This document shows, piece after piece, positions 35,645 through 44,174 of a DNA stretch of 64,000 bases. Numbering within the stretch: position 1 is the stretch's first letter; each line of letters starts with the position of its first letter. The translations under genes were made by a program, and so were the position numbers. The notes beneath the pieces are model-generated. The model worked only from the letters and a program-made list of their open reading frames with translations. It was not told the origin of the DNA and made no database searches. Origin of the DNA: JACMLD01 sp038207265 (lineage in GTDB: Bacteria; Bacteroidota; Bacteroidia; Chitinophagales; Chitinophagaceae); NCBI GenBank assembly GCA_038207265.1, contig JBBQZZ010000014.1, forward strand, positions 52,420 to 116,419, in the 5' to 3' direction.

Positions 35645-36657
35645 GGGTATTATACATTGGTCATTATATGCCCGGCTGTACTACCCGCATGCGCGGTGAA
35701 TATTTACAGGAACTACTAAGACCAGCAGATTTTTTTGTAGTCAATACGGATATCCCTATTTACAGCACAACCAGAATATTCCGTTCATTTGGCTGGAGGT
35801 ATTACAAGGGGCCGCTTATCAGCAATGTAAATAAATATATTAAGGGTCAGTTAAAAGGCAGGGATAAGTTTGATATTGTTTGGATCGATAAAGGCGTTTT
35901 TATTGATCCATTGATACTGAAAAGATTAAAGGAACAGGGAGCGATGCTTATCCATTTCACACCCGACACTGCTTTCGAAACCAATCACTCAAAGTTATTT
36001 ATGGATGCGTTGACATTATACGATTATTGTGTTACCACCAAATCTTTCGAGCTCAACAATTACAAAAAAGCAGGTGCCCGTAATACGCTTTATTGTACAC
36101 AGGGTTATGATCCAAAACTTCATAAGAGCTATCATGAATTTTCAGAAAAGAAAGGCGTAGTCTTCATAGGTCAAAATGAATCTTGGCGCGAAGAAGCGAT
36201 AGCAAGACTGGTAGAGAAAAAAATTACTGTTTCCGTCTCAGGTGTTGGTTGGGATAAATTTACCAGGAAATATAAATCGAACAATGATGTACAATGGCTG
36301 GGTACGGGATTGTTTCATGAATCTTATGCAAAGGCTGTTTCAGGAAGTTTGATAGGGCTGGGATTGTTGTCAAAAAAATTTCCTGAAAAACATACCACCC
36401 GCACTTTTGAAATTCCGGCCTGTGGTACTGCATTGGCTGCTGAAGACAATGATGAAACCCGGCAATTTTACAGCGATGATGAAGTATTGTTTTTTTCCAG
36501 CCTGGATGAGATGACGGAAAAAATTGAATATTACCTGCATCACCCTGCTTTGTTGAAAGCGCTGACCGAACGAGGGCATCAGAAATTATTGAATGGCACA
36601 TTCGATTATCCGGGCATATTACAAAACCTGCTGCAGAAAATGGGTATTGCAAAATGA
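35641..36657 (+). CDS. CgeB-like glycosyltransferase
   Basis: A 338-residue protein related to the CgeB/Glyco_trans_1_2 group. The opening VLYIGHYMPGCTTRMRGEYL and the C-terminal TTRTFEIPACGTALAAEDN plus DEVLFFSSLDEM are characteristic. FIGQNESWREEAIARL marks the start of the donor domain. It would act in the cytoplasm on the growing repeat unit. Tight 4-base overlaps join it to both neighbours. Confidence 0.82.
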   Translation: MRVLYIGHYMPGCTTRMRGEYLQELLRPADFFVVNTDIPIYSTTRIFRSFGWRYYKGPLISNVNKYIKGQLKGRDKFDIVWIDKGVFIDPLILKRLKEQGAMLIHFTPDTAFETNHSKLFMDALTLYDYCVTTKSFELNNYKKAGARNTLYCTQGYDPKLHKSYHEFSEKKGVVFIGQNESWREEAIARLVEKKITVSVSGVGWDKFTRKYKSNNDVQWLGTGLFHESYAKAVSGSLIGLGLLSKKFPEKHTTRTFEIPACGTALAAEDNDETRQFYSDDEVLFFSSLDEMTEKIEYYLHHPALLKALTERGHQKLLNGTFDYPGILQNLLQKMGIAK

Positions 36658-37778
36658 AGATTGCCATCTTTCATTTCAATCCAATAGAAATGTTTCCACC
36701 GGTGATGAATTTTATCCGGGTATTGGAAAAGCAAATTCCCGCTGATGTTCGCATCATTGTTTTTACCACAAAGCCCGGAGATACTAGTGCAACATTTCAA
36801 TCCCGAAATAAACAGATCATCATCAGGCGCATTGGTTTGAATACAGTGCAAATGAATCCCGTGAAGCGCTATTTTAATTACCTGCGTTATTTCCTTACGG
36901 GCCTGGTTAATTGTGTGTTTGCCCCACCCGGTAAAATTATTTATTATGAGTCAATGTCGGCCCTGGTTCCTTTTGTTGTAAAAAAATACCTGGCCAGGCA
37001 AACGCAGTTGTTTATTCATTATCATGAATACATGAACGAACTGGATTACAAAGGCATGTACCTGAGCAGGACCTTTCACCGGCTCGAAAAAAAAGTTTAC
37101 GCGCGCGCAGCATGGATTTCACATACCAATAAGGAACGAATGCAATTATTTTTAAAGGATATTGACGGATCCGGCTTAAGCAATACCCATATATTTCCCA
37201 ATTATCCATTAAAAGATTGGGGGAAAAACAGCACCGGGGATCAAATTAATTTGCCTTTCAAATTTGTTTATGTTGGCTCCTTTGGTGCCATGGAAAGTAT
37301 TTACATAAAGGAAACCCTGGAATGGATAAAGGCTCAGCAGGGTAAAATAACACTGGATATTTACAGTCGGAATATTCCTGGTAACATAACTGCCTATGTA
37401 AAAGGCTTGAATTGCCCGTTCATCCACATAATGACGGCTGTAGATTATTATCAATTGCCCACTATACTAAGTAAATACAATGTTGGTCTAATACTATACA
37501 AGGCAGTTTCTGAAAATTTTGAATATAATGCACCCAATAAATTATTTGAATACCTTGCATGCGGACTGGATGCATGGTATCCGTCAACAATGAAGGGTTT
37601 ATGGGAATATGATTCACCTGTGGAATGGCCTAAAGTGCAGCGGTTGAATTTTGAAAAACTTACTCAATATAACATTGACGAGTTAATTGACAGGAAGACA
37701 GCCGCCAGGAGACCCATACATTTTTCATGCGAAGAGGTGAGTGAAGAACTGGTACAAAAATTAATTTTTGAAAAATAG
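36654..37778 (+). CDS. Putative glycosyltransferase
   Basis: A 374-residue GT-B-like protein. N-terminal KIAIFHFNPIEMFPPVMNF and LFIHYHEYMNE, then FKFVYVGSFGAMESIYIKETL as the start of the second domain and NVGLILYKAVSENFEYNAPNKLFEYLACGL as the donor-binding motif, similar to GT4 enzymes. It belongs to the same translationally coupled run as the preceding genes. Specificity is unknown. Confidence 0.78.
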   Translation: MKIAIFHFNPIEMFPPVMNFIRVLEKQIPADVRIIVFTTKPGDTSATFQSRNKQIIIRRIGLNTVQMNPVKRYFNYLRYFLTGLVNCVFAPPGKIIYYESMSALVPFVVKKYLARQTQLFIHYHEYMNELDYKGMYLSRTFHRLEKKVYARAAWISHTNKERMQLFLKDIDGSGLSNTHIFPNYPLKDWGKNSTGDQINLPFKFVYVGSFGAMESIYIKETLEWIKAQQGKITLDIYSRNIPGNITAYVKGLNCPFIHIMTAVDYYQLPTILSKYNVGLILYKAVSENFEYNAPNKLFEYLACGLDAWYPSTMKGLWEYDSPVEWPKVQRLNFEKLTQYNIDELIDRKTAARRPIHFSCEEVSEELVQKLIFEK

Positions 37779-37781
37779 ACA

Positions 37782-39206
37782 ATGAGAAAAAATTCATCTG
37801 CATTGTTTTCGGCATTGTATGGAATCATTTTTATTCTTTCGCTGAATACAAAATGGTACGCAGCATTACTTTTAATTCTTGCGGGTATTATTATTTTTTC
37901 CATCTTGTTCAAGCTGGGAAGAGGAATCATTTTGAGAGAAATCATTGCTCTCCACAGCGTTTTTATTTGCCTTGTGATGCCACTGGCCGGGTACACTTAT
38001 TATACTTATGACAATCCGCTGGCAAGAATGTTTGTTAAATACATGCCCGTCAACTATGATGTTTATTTTTCCTTTGCATTACCTGCTATTTCCGGATTTG
38101 CTTTTGCAATATGTCTGCCCATTGGTCAAAGTAAAGGCAGCGACGAGGGCGAGTTTATTTTTGAACGCTTCCGGTTATTGAAAGCAACTTTGGCCAATAT
38201 TGATAATTCAGCACTTTATTTATTGATATGGGGGCTGTTTTGCTCTTTTATTGCGCCATTTGCTCCTGATTCAGTTAGTTTCTTTATCACTTTGTTTTTC
38301 TGGGCGTCTTTTGCAGCGATATTGTACATTTATTTTTCTCCTAAATTATCCTATAGGAAACCTGTATTGATTGCCTTTGTTTTTTTCATTTTAATACAGG
38401 CGCTTCAACTGGGTATGTTTACCATCCTGGCTTATATGGGAATGACCATCTTTTCATTTGTATTCCTGGGAAAACATTCTTCCATGTTAAGGAAGACAGT
38501 TGTTTTTGCTATCAGCCTTTTCGCTTTGCTTCTCATTCAATCGGTAAAAACAGTTTACAGGGATTATACCTGGAGAGGTAAAGCGGGTGTTGAGGAAAGT
38601 AAAACAGCACTGTTTACCAATCTTATTTCCGAAAAATTAAGTTCGCCATCAGAGTTATTTAATGTCAACGCAATGTTCCCCATATACATGCGTACCAACC
38701 AGGGATTTAATGTGGCGTTGGTAATGCGGAAATTTCCGGCCGTTAAACAATTTGATTATGGAGATAACTTATTATTAGCGTTGGCAGCTTCGCTGGTGCC
38801 CCGTTTTCTCTGGCCAGATAAACCTGAGGCGGGCGGCAAGTTCAATATGTATTACTATACCGGGTACAAGATTAAGGGATGGTCAACCAATGTTGGTCCG
38901 TTGGGAGAAGCCTATGGAAGCTTTGGTGTAACCGGTGGCATTGTTTTTATGTTTTTGCTGGGCCTGTTTATCCGCTGGGCCTATTCAATCGTTTTCCGGA
39001 TATCCCGTACCATGCCATTACTCATTTTCTGGCTACCACTATTGTTTTTCCAGGTCAGTTATTCTGCGGAAAATGATACGTTGCAAATTCTGAATTCACT
39101 TACAAAAGGTGCATTGTTCATTTATATTATTTATAAAACTTTCCCGGTTCTGCTAACTGCAATGCCCAGGCGAAAAATCAAGCGACCGGAAATTGTATAT
39201 TCTTAA
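37782..39206 (+). CDS. Wzy-like oligosaccharide repeat-unit polymerase
   Basis: A 474-residue integral membrane protein with about 11-12 helices and a large extracytoplasmic loop at about residues 250-360. That loop holds PRFLWPDKPEAGG and, just after, NVGPLGEAYGSFGVTGG, a pattern seen in Wzy-type repeat-unit polymerases. It would join repeat units on the periplasmic side. Its presence beside an ABC-type exporter is unusual, because ABC-dependent glycans are normally polymerised in the cytoplasm; a ligase or a specialised polymerase remains possible. Confidence 0.72.
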   Translation: MRKNSSALFSALYGIIFILSLNTKWYAALLLILAGIIIFSILFKLGRGIILREIIALHSVFICLVMPLAGYTYYTYDNPLARMFVKYMPVNYDVYFSFALPAISGFAFAICLPIGQSKGSDEGEFIFERFRLLKATLANIDNSALYLLIWGLFCSFIAPFAPDSVSFFITLFFWASFAAILYIYFSPKLSYRKPVLIAFVFFILIQALQLGMFTILAYMGMTIFSFVFLGKHSSMLRKTVVFAISLFALLLIQSVKTVYRDYTWRGKAGVEESKTALFTNLISEKLSSPSELFNVNAMFPIYMRTNQGFNVALVMRKFPAVKQFDYGDNLLLALAASLVPRFLWPDKPEAGGKFNMYYYTGYKIKGWSTNVGPLGEAYGSFGVTGGIVFMFLLGLFIRWAYSIVFRISRTMPLLIFWLPLLFFQVSYSAENDTLQILNSLTKGALFIYIIYKTFPVLLTAMPRRKIKRPEIVYS

Positions 39207-39232
39207 TCTTTTCTTACGCTAACAATTCTCAT

Positions 39233-40198
39233 TTGAAAACAGCCATCATCACGGGCATTACCGGGCAAGACGGTGCCTATTTGTCGAGACTGCTGCTGGA
39301 AAAAAAATACAGGGTGATTGGATTGGTGAGATCCAACAACGGGTCTAACCTAACCCGTCTTCAATACCTGGGCATACTTGATAAAGTAGAATTGGTTGAA
39401 TGTGATTTAAAGGATCTGTCCCAGGTACTTACCCTCATCAGTCAATTGAAACCTGGCGAAATTTATAATCTTGCGGCACAAAGCTCAGTGTCATTGTCTT
39501 TCCAACAACCCATAGGAACACTGGAGTTCAACGTTAATTCTGTATTGAATTTACTGGAAGCAGTCAGGTTGATCAACCCGGCTATCAGGTTTTACCAGGC
39601 TTCCAGCAGTGAGATGTTTGGAAAAGTGGATCACCTGCCTATTACAGAAGATATGATGGTCCACCCATTGAGTCCCTATGCCATCTCAAAAGTCACCGGT
39701 CATTATATATGTATCAACTACCGTGAATCTTATAACCTGTACACCAGTTGCGGAATTCTTTTTAACCATGAATCTTACTTGCGAGGCGAAACTTTTTTTA
39801 TAAAAAAACTAATAAAGGGAACGTTTGATATAATTCATGACAAAAAGGAATTTTTAGAATTTGGAAACTTAAATATCAGGAGAGATTTTGGTTGGTCAGA
39901 AAAATATGTAGAAGCCATGTGGTTAATGCTGCAACAGGAAAAACCAGGCGACTATATAATAAGTTCAGGCAAGTCTTTGTCACTGGCAGAAATCGTAGCC
40001 TATGTTTTTAAGAAACAAGAACTGGATCCTGGAAAAGTAAAAATAAATGCCGCTTTATTCAGACCAACAGAAATTGCAGATATTTATGGATCCAGTCAGA
40101 AAGCAAAAAAAGAATTGAACTGGCATTATGAATTAAGTTTTTTTGATGTACTGGATGCCATTATTGAAGAGGAGCGAAAAAATTATGGAGCGCGATAG
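39233..40198 (+). CDS. GDP-mannose 4,6-dehydratase-like SDR enzyme
   Basis: A 321-residue extended short-chain dehydrogenase. The NAD(P)-binding GITGQDGAYLSRLLL, YNLAAQSSVSLSF, the active-site SSSEMFG and YAISKVTGHY, and NHESYLRGETFFIKKL all resemble GDP-mannose 4,6-dehydratase. It is shorter than the canonical Gmd encoded at 46656 and differs in the substrate loop (SNNGSNLTRLQYLG). It may act on GDP-mannose or on another nucleotide sugar, or be a reductase of the Rmd type. The start is a TTG at 39233, needed to keep the Rossmann motif. Confidence 0.78.
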   Translation: MKTAIITGITGQDGAYLSRLLLEKKYRVIGLVRSNNGSNLTRLQYLGILDKVELVECDLKDLSQVLTLISQLKPGEIYNLAAQSSVSLSFQQPIGTLEFNVNSVLNLLEAVRLINPAIRFYQASSSEMFGKVDHLPITEDMMVHPLSPYAISKVTGHYICINYRESYNLYTSCGILFNHESYLRGETFFIKKLIKGTFDIIHDKKEFLEFGNLNIRRDFGWSEKYVEAMWLMLQQEKPGDYIISSGKSLSLAEIVAYVFKKQELDPGKVKINAALFRPTEIADIYGSSQKAKKELNWHYELSFFDVLDAIIEEERKNYGAR

Positions 40199-41198
40199 AT
40201 CGAAAAAGCCAGGGGTTGTTTTTTTTCATAGGAAACCGCGCAATGTTGGAAACTACAGCGTAGAATTTATATTCAATGATGTGCGGGAAAGATTGAAAGA
40301 TGAAATCATACCGGTAGTGGTACAATCTACCTACGAAAGCAAAGGATTATTGAAGCGCTTGTATAACTGTCTTGAAGCATTTCGTAAACAGGGGGATGTG
40401 AACCATGTTACCGGCGATGTCAATTACCTCGGTCTGTTGCTGAATAAAAACAACAGCATCCAAACCATCCTGGATTGTGTTCACCTCAATACGTCAACTG
40501 GTTTAAAATACAGGGTGCTAAAATTATTTTGGCTAACCATCCCGGAAAAAAAATCGAAATACATTACCGCTATTTCAACTTCAACTAAAAATGAAATTCT
40601 AAAGCACCATCCATGTAACCCGGATAAGATTGTAGTAATACCCGTTGCCATCTCCTCGAAATTTAAAGCGGTTGAAAAAGTCTTCAACAAAAAAAAACCC
40701 AGGATTTTGCAAATTGGAACAGCACCCAATAAAAATATTCCAAATCTTATTGAAGCCATCAAAGGACTTTCCTGTACTTTAAACATTGTTGGAAAGAAAA
40801 ATGATGAATACGAATTGTTGCTCAAGTCTTATCAAATTGATTATGTGTATGAATCGGGTTTATCAGATGAAGAAATGCTGAGGCGGTATGAAGACGCAGA
40901 CATTGTGAGCCTGGTATCCAACTATGAAGGTTTTGGTATGCCAATACTGGAAGCGCAGGCAACCGGCAGGCCAGTGATTACAAGTAATGTGTATTCAATG
41001 CCGGAAGTAGCGGGCGATGCTGCAGTTATTGTAAGCCCTTCTGATGTTTCGGCAATCAAGCAGGGGCTTGAAAAAATAATCAATGACGATGTGTTCCGGG
41101 ATGAAATGATACAACGCGGATTTCAAAACACCAGCAGGTTTGATGCGCGCAGGATAGCTGATCAATATCTTGAACTTTATAAGAAAATTGCTTTTTAA
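40185..41198 (+). CDS. Family 4 glycosyltransferase
   Basis: A 337-residue GT-B enzyme. The donor-binding half is clear: RILQIGTAPNKNIPNLIEAI, then VSLVSNYEGFGMPILEAQATGRPVITSN with the E-x7-E motif, and MPEVAGDAAVIVSP. I placed the start at the ATG at 40185, which follows a GAGGAG ribosome-binding-like stretch and overlaps the upstream gene by 14 bases; an upstream ATG at 40143 is less likely. It resembles mannosyltransferases, but the sugar is not provable. Confidence 0.88.
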   Translation: MERDRSKKPGVVFFHRKPRNVGNYSVEFIFNDVRERLKDEIIPVVVQSTYESKGLLKRLYNCLEAFRKQGDVNHVTGDVNYLGLLLNKNNSIQTILDCVHLNTSTGLKYRVLKLFWLTIPEKKSKYITAISTSTKNEILKHHPCNPDKIVVIPVAISSKFKAVEKVFNKKKPRILQIGTAPNKNIPNLIEAIKGLSCTLNIVGKKNDEYELLLKSYQIDYVYESGLSDEEMLRRYEDADIVSLVSNYEGFGMPILEAQATGRPVITSNVYSMPEVAGDAAVIVSPSDVSAIKQGLEKIINDDVFRDEMIQRGFQNTSRFDARRIADQYLELYKKIAF

Positions 41199-41200
41199 TT

Positions 41201-43042
41201 ATGTGTGGTATTGCAGGCATATATTATTTTAAAAATCAGCAGGTGCCGGAAGGGCTTTTGCAACGCATGACCAATGCGATGTCGCACAGGGGTTCAAATG
41301 CAGATGGTTTTTTTACGGATCACAATGTTGGGCTGGGGCATCGGCGTTTATCGATCATTGATTTGTCGGAAAGTGCCAATCAACCTTTTGCCGATCAAAC
41401 CAAACGTTACCAGGTAGTTTATAACGGGGAACTATATAATTTCCCGGAGGTAAAAAAAACGATCACCGATCACCATTTTAAAACAACGGGTGATACCGAG
41501 GTTTTGATAGAAGCATTTGCGAGACGGGGCATTGAATGCCTGAACGCATTCAAAGGAATGTTCACTGCGGCTTTCTGGGACAGTTCAGAAAAGACAATGT
41601 GGCTGGCCAGAGACAGGATGGGTGTAAAACCTTTGTATTATTATGCCAATGAAAATTACCTGGTGTTTGCTTCCGAGATCAGGGCCATTATTGCCAGTGG
41701 ATTGGTGCGACCCAAATTGCATCAACCTGCCATTGCCAATTTTTTAAAATACCAGTCCGTCAGTTCACCAGATAGTATCATAGAAGGCATTCACGAGTTA
41801 CCGGCCGCTCATATTATGCGGGTAAATGAAAAAGGTTTTGAAATTAAATGTTACTGGGATATTACTGCATTCAAACCCATAGCAAGTTCGGATCGTACGG
41901 TAATAAAAAAGAATATCCTGGATCTGCTGCAACAATCCGTTTCGCAAAGATTGATCAGTGATGTTCCTATTGGTGCTTTTCTCTCCGGTGGAATTGATTC
42001 AAGTGCAGTAGTGGCCTTGATGAGTCAATCAAATAATGCAAGGCCTGTTACATTTAATATTGCTTTTGAGGAAAAAGCATTTGATGAATCTGCCTATGCT
42101 GAAATTGTCGCAAAAAAATTTAATACAGATCATCATAAGATAGTCTTGCCGCCAAATATAATGCTGGAGGAACTTACCAATGCACTCAATGCCATGGACA
42201 CGCCAACGGGTGATGGCATCAATACTTTTGTTGTTTCCAAAGCAGTAAAAAAAGCTGGTTTAACGGTTGCTTTATCAGGAGTAGGCGGAGATGAGTTGTT
42301 TGCAGGATATCCGTTCTTTAAAAAATATTATCAACTGCGTAAACAATCCCGCGCCTGGAACGCCGCTACCGGAATACGAAAGTTAACGGCAGCTTTTTCG
42401 GGTACGGCTAAATGGCATGACCTGCTATCAACCAACAGTGCCGGAATAGCGGATATTTACCCGGTGCTTCGTCAGATCATTTCTCCCCGCGAAATAAAAA
42501 AATTAAGCCGTTTCGAAAACGGTCATGACGCTGTTGCAGATTTACTGGCACAAAAAGAAAAAGCAATTAATAATTTCCCTTGTTTGAGCCAGGTAAGCAT
42601 TGCTGAATATTTTGGTTATACACAACAGACACTTTTAAAAGATACAGACCAGATGGGGATGGCCGTAACATTGGAAATAAGGGAGCCATTCTTCGATCAT
42701 GAATTAATTGAATATGTACTGGGTATACCGGATACTATAAAATATCCCAATTATCCCAAACAGTTATTGGTTGAAAGCCTCGGCGATTTGCTACCACCGG
42801 AAATTGTACACCGCCGCAAACAGGGTTTTACTTTTCCCTGGAAAATATGGATGAAAAATGATCTGAAAGAATTTTGCGATACGCACATCAGGCGGATCTG
42901 CCAGCGAAATTTTATCAATGCTGATAAACTTCTTCATAAATGGAACCTGTTCCTGCGCGATGAAAAACAGGTGCGGTGGATGGAAATCTGGCTATTTGTT
43001 ATTTTAGAATATTGGCTGGAGAAAAATGGCATTGATGCATAA
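41201..43042 (+). CDS. asnB: Asparagine synthetase, glutamine-hydrolysing (AsnB-like)
   Basis: A 613-residue enzyme with an N-terminal class II glutaminase domain (MCGIAGIYYF with the Cys2 nucleophile, then SHRGSNADGF and VYNGELYNF) and a C-terminal synthetase domain with the pyrophosphatase loop FLSGGIDSSAVVALM near residue 265 and SGVGGDELFAGYPFF near 365. AsnB paralogues in capsule loci are thought to amidate uronic acids or similar carboxylates on sugars. The location between two glycosyltransferases supports that over ordinary asparagine synthesis. Confidence 0.9.
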   Translation: MCGIAGIYYFKNQQVPEGLLQRMTNAMSHRGSNADGFFTDHNVGLGHRRLSIIDLSESANQPFADQTKRYQVVYNGELYNFPEVKKTITDHHFKTTGDTEVLIEAFARRGIECLNAFKGMFTAAFWDSSEKTMWLARDRMGVKPLYYYANENYLVFASEIRAIIASGLVRPKLHQPAIANFLKYQSVSSPDSIIEGIHELPAAHIMRVNEKGFEIKCYWDITAFKPIASSDRTVIKKNILDLLQQSVSQRLISDVPIGAFLSGGIDSSAVVALMSQSNNARPVTFNIAFEEKAFDESAYAEIVAKKFNTDHHKIVLPPNIMLEELTNALNAMDTPTGDGINTFVVSKAVKKAGLTVALSGVGGDELFAGYPFFKKYYQLRKQSRAWNAATGIRKLTAAFSGTAKWHDLLSTNSAGIADIYPVLRQIISPREIKKLSRFENGHDAVADLLAQKEKAINNFPCLSQVSIAEYFGYTQQTLLKDTDQMGMAVTLEIREPFFDHELIEYVLGIPDTIKYPNYPKQLLVESLGDLLPPEIVHRRKQGFTFPWKIWMKNDLKEFCDTHIRRICQRNFINADKLLHKWNLFLRDEKQVRWMEIWLFVILEYWLEKNGIDA

Positions 43043-44174
43043 AAAAAGACTTTTGGTCAGCATTGATTGGTACGAACCTGCCTTCAAAGCCGGTGGTCCT
43101 ATTCGATCCTGTGTAAATCTTGCCGGGCAACTTTCTCCTTTTTATGATATTTATATATTAACCGGTAATAAGGATCTTGGTTCGGAATCTTTGTTATCAG
43201 GAGTTGAATTCAATTGCTGGGTGCATCATGCGCCGGGCATACAGGTATGGTATGGTGACCCCGGAAAAATGAATGTGCATTTTATCAAATCAATGATCAA
43301 TTCTCTTGCCCCTGATTTTATTTACCTGAACAGTATGTTCTCCAAACTATTTACTTTAAATGTAATTACCGCGCACCGTCAATCAAAAAGCCTGGCTAAA
43401 CTAATATTAGCGCCCCGCGGCATGTTAAAACCAAGTGCCCTTGCTGTAAAGCCTTTGAAGAAAAAAATATTCTTTTTCATTGTTAAATTGTTGAATACCT
43501 ACAACAAAGTTCATTTCCATGCAACAAATGCCGAAGAAGCGGGAGAAGTAAAAAAAATATTTAGCAACGCAATGGTATCAATCGCAGATAATTTTCCGGC
43601 GGCCATTGCGGCTTCTTATACATTTCTGTCAAAAAATGCCGGGCAGTTAAAATTAATTTTGGTAGGAAGGATTCATCCCATAAAAAATATAGATTTCCTG
43701 TTACAGCAATTATCATTCATTACCGGTAAAGTTCAATTGGACATCATTGGTGTGCAGGAGCATCCTGAATATTTTCAATCCTGTTTATCAATCGTTGAAA
43801 AATTACCAAAAGATATTTCCGTTCAGTTTAAAGGAGAACTGCCACACCAGCTGCTCAGCAAAACGTTGAATGAACATCATTTATTTGTTTTGCCAACAAC
43901 GGGTGAAAATTTCGGTCATGCCATAGCAGAAGCATTGGGTATTGGAAGACCTGTATTGATCAGCGATCAAACTCCCTGGCGAAATCTTGCAGCAAACAAT
44001 GCAGGTTGGGATTATCCACTTTCATCACCTTTATTGTTTCAGCAGGCATTACAGGAAGCCGTTAACTGGAACCAGGATACATTCAATAAGCATTGTGCAG
44101 GTGCACTTGCATTTGCAAACATGAAACAAGACACAAAAAATTTAATTCATCAATACCAACAACTTTTTAACTGA
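43026..44174 (+). CDS. Family 4 glycosyltransferase
   Basis: A 382-residue GT-B enzyme with LLVSIDWYEPAFKAGGPIRS at the N-terminus (the AGGP loop), LILVGRIHPIKNIDFLLQQL at the second-domain start and LPTTGENFGHAIAEALGIGRPVLISD as the donor-binding signature. It overlaps asnB by 17 bases; an in-frame ATG at 43035 is an equally good start. The last base overlaps the carbamoyltransferase start. Confidence 0.87.
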   Translation: MALMHKKRLLVSIDWYEPAFKAGGPIRSCVNLAGQLSPFYDIYILTGNKDLGSESLLSGVEFNCWVHHAPGIQVWYGDPGKMNVHFIKSMINSLAPDFIYLNSMFSKLFTLNVITAHRQSKSLAKLILAPRGMLKPSALAVKPLKKKIFFFIVKLLNTYNKVHFHATNAEEAGEVKKIFSNAMVSIADNFPAAIAASYTFLSKNAGQLKLILVGRIHPIKNIDFLLQQLSFITGKVQLDIIGVQEHPEYFQSCLSIVEKLPKDISVQFKGELPHQLLSKTLNEHHLFVLPTTGENFGHAIAEALGIGRPVLISDQTPWRNLAANNAGWDYPLSSPLLFQQALQEAVNWNQDTFNKHCAGALAFANMKQDTKNLIHQYQQLFN

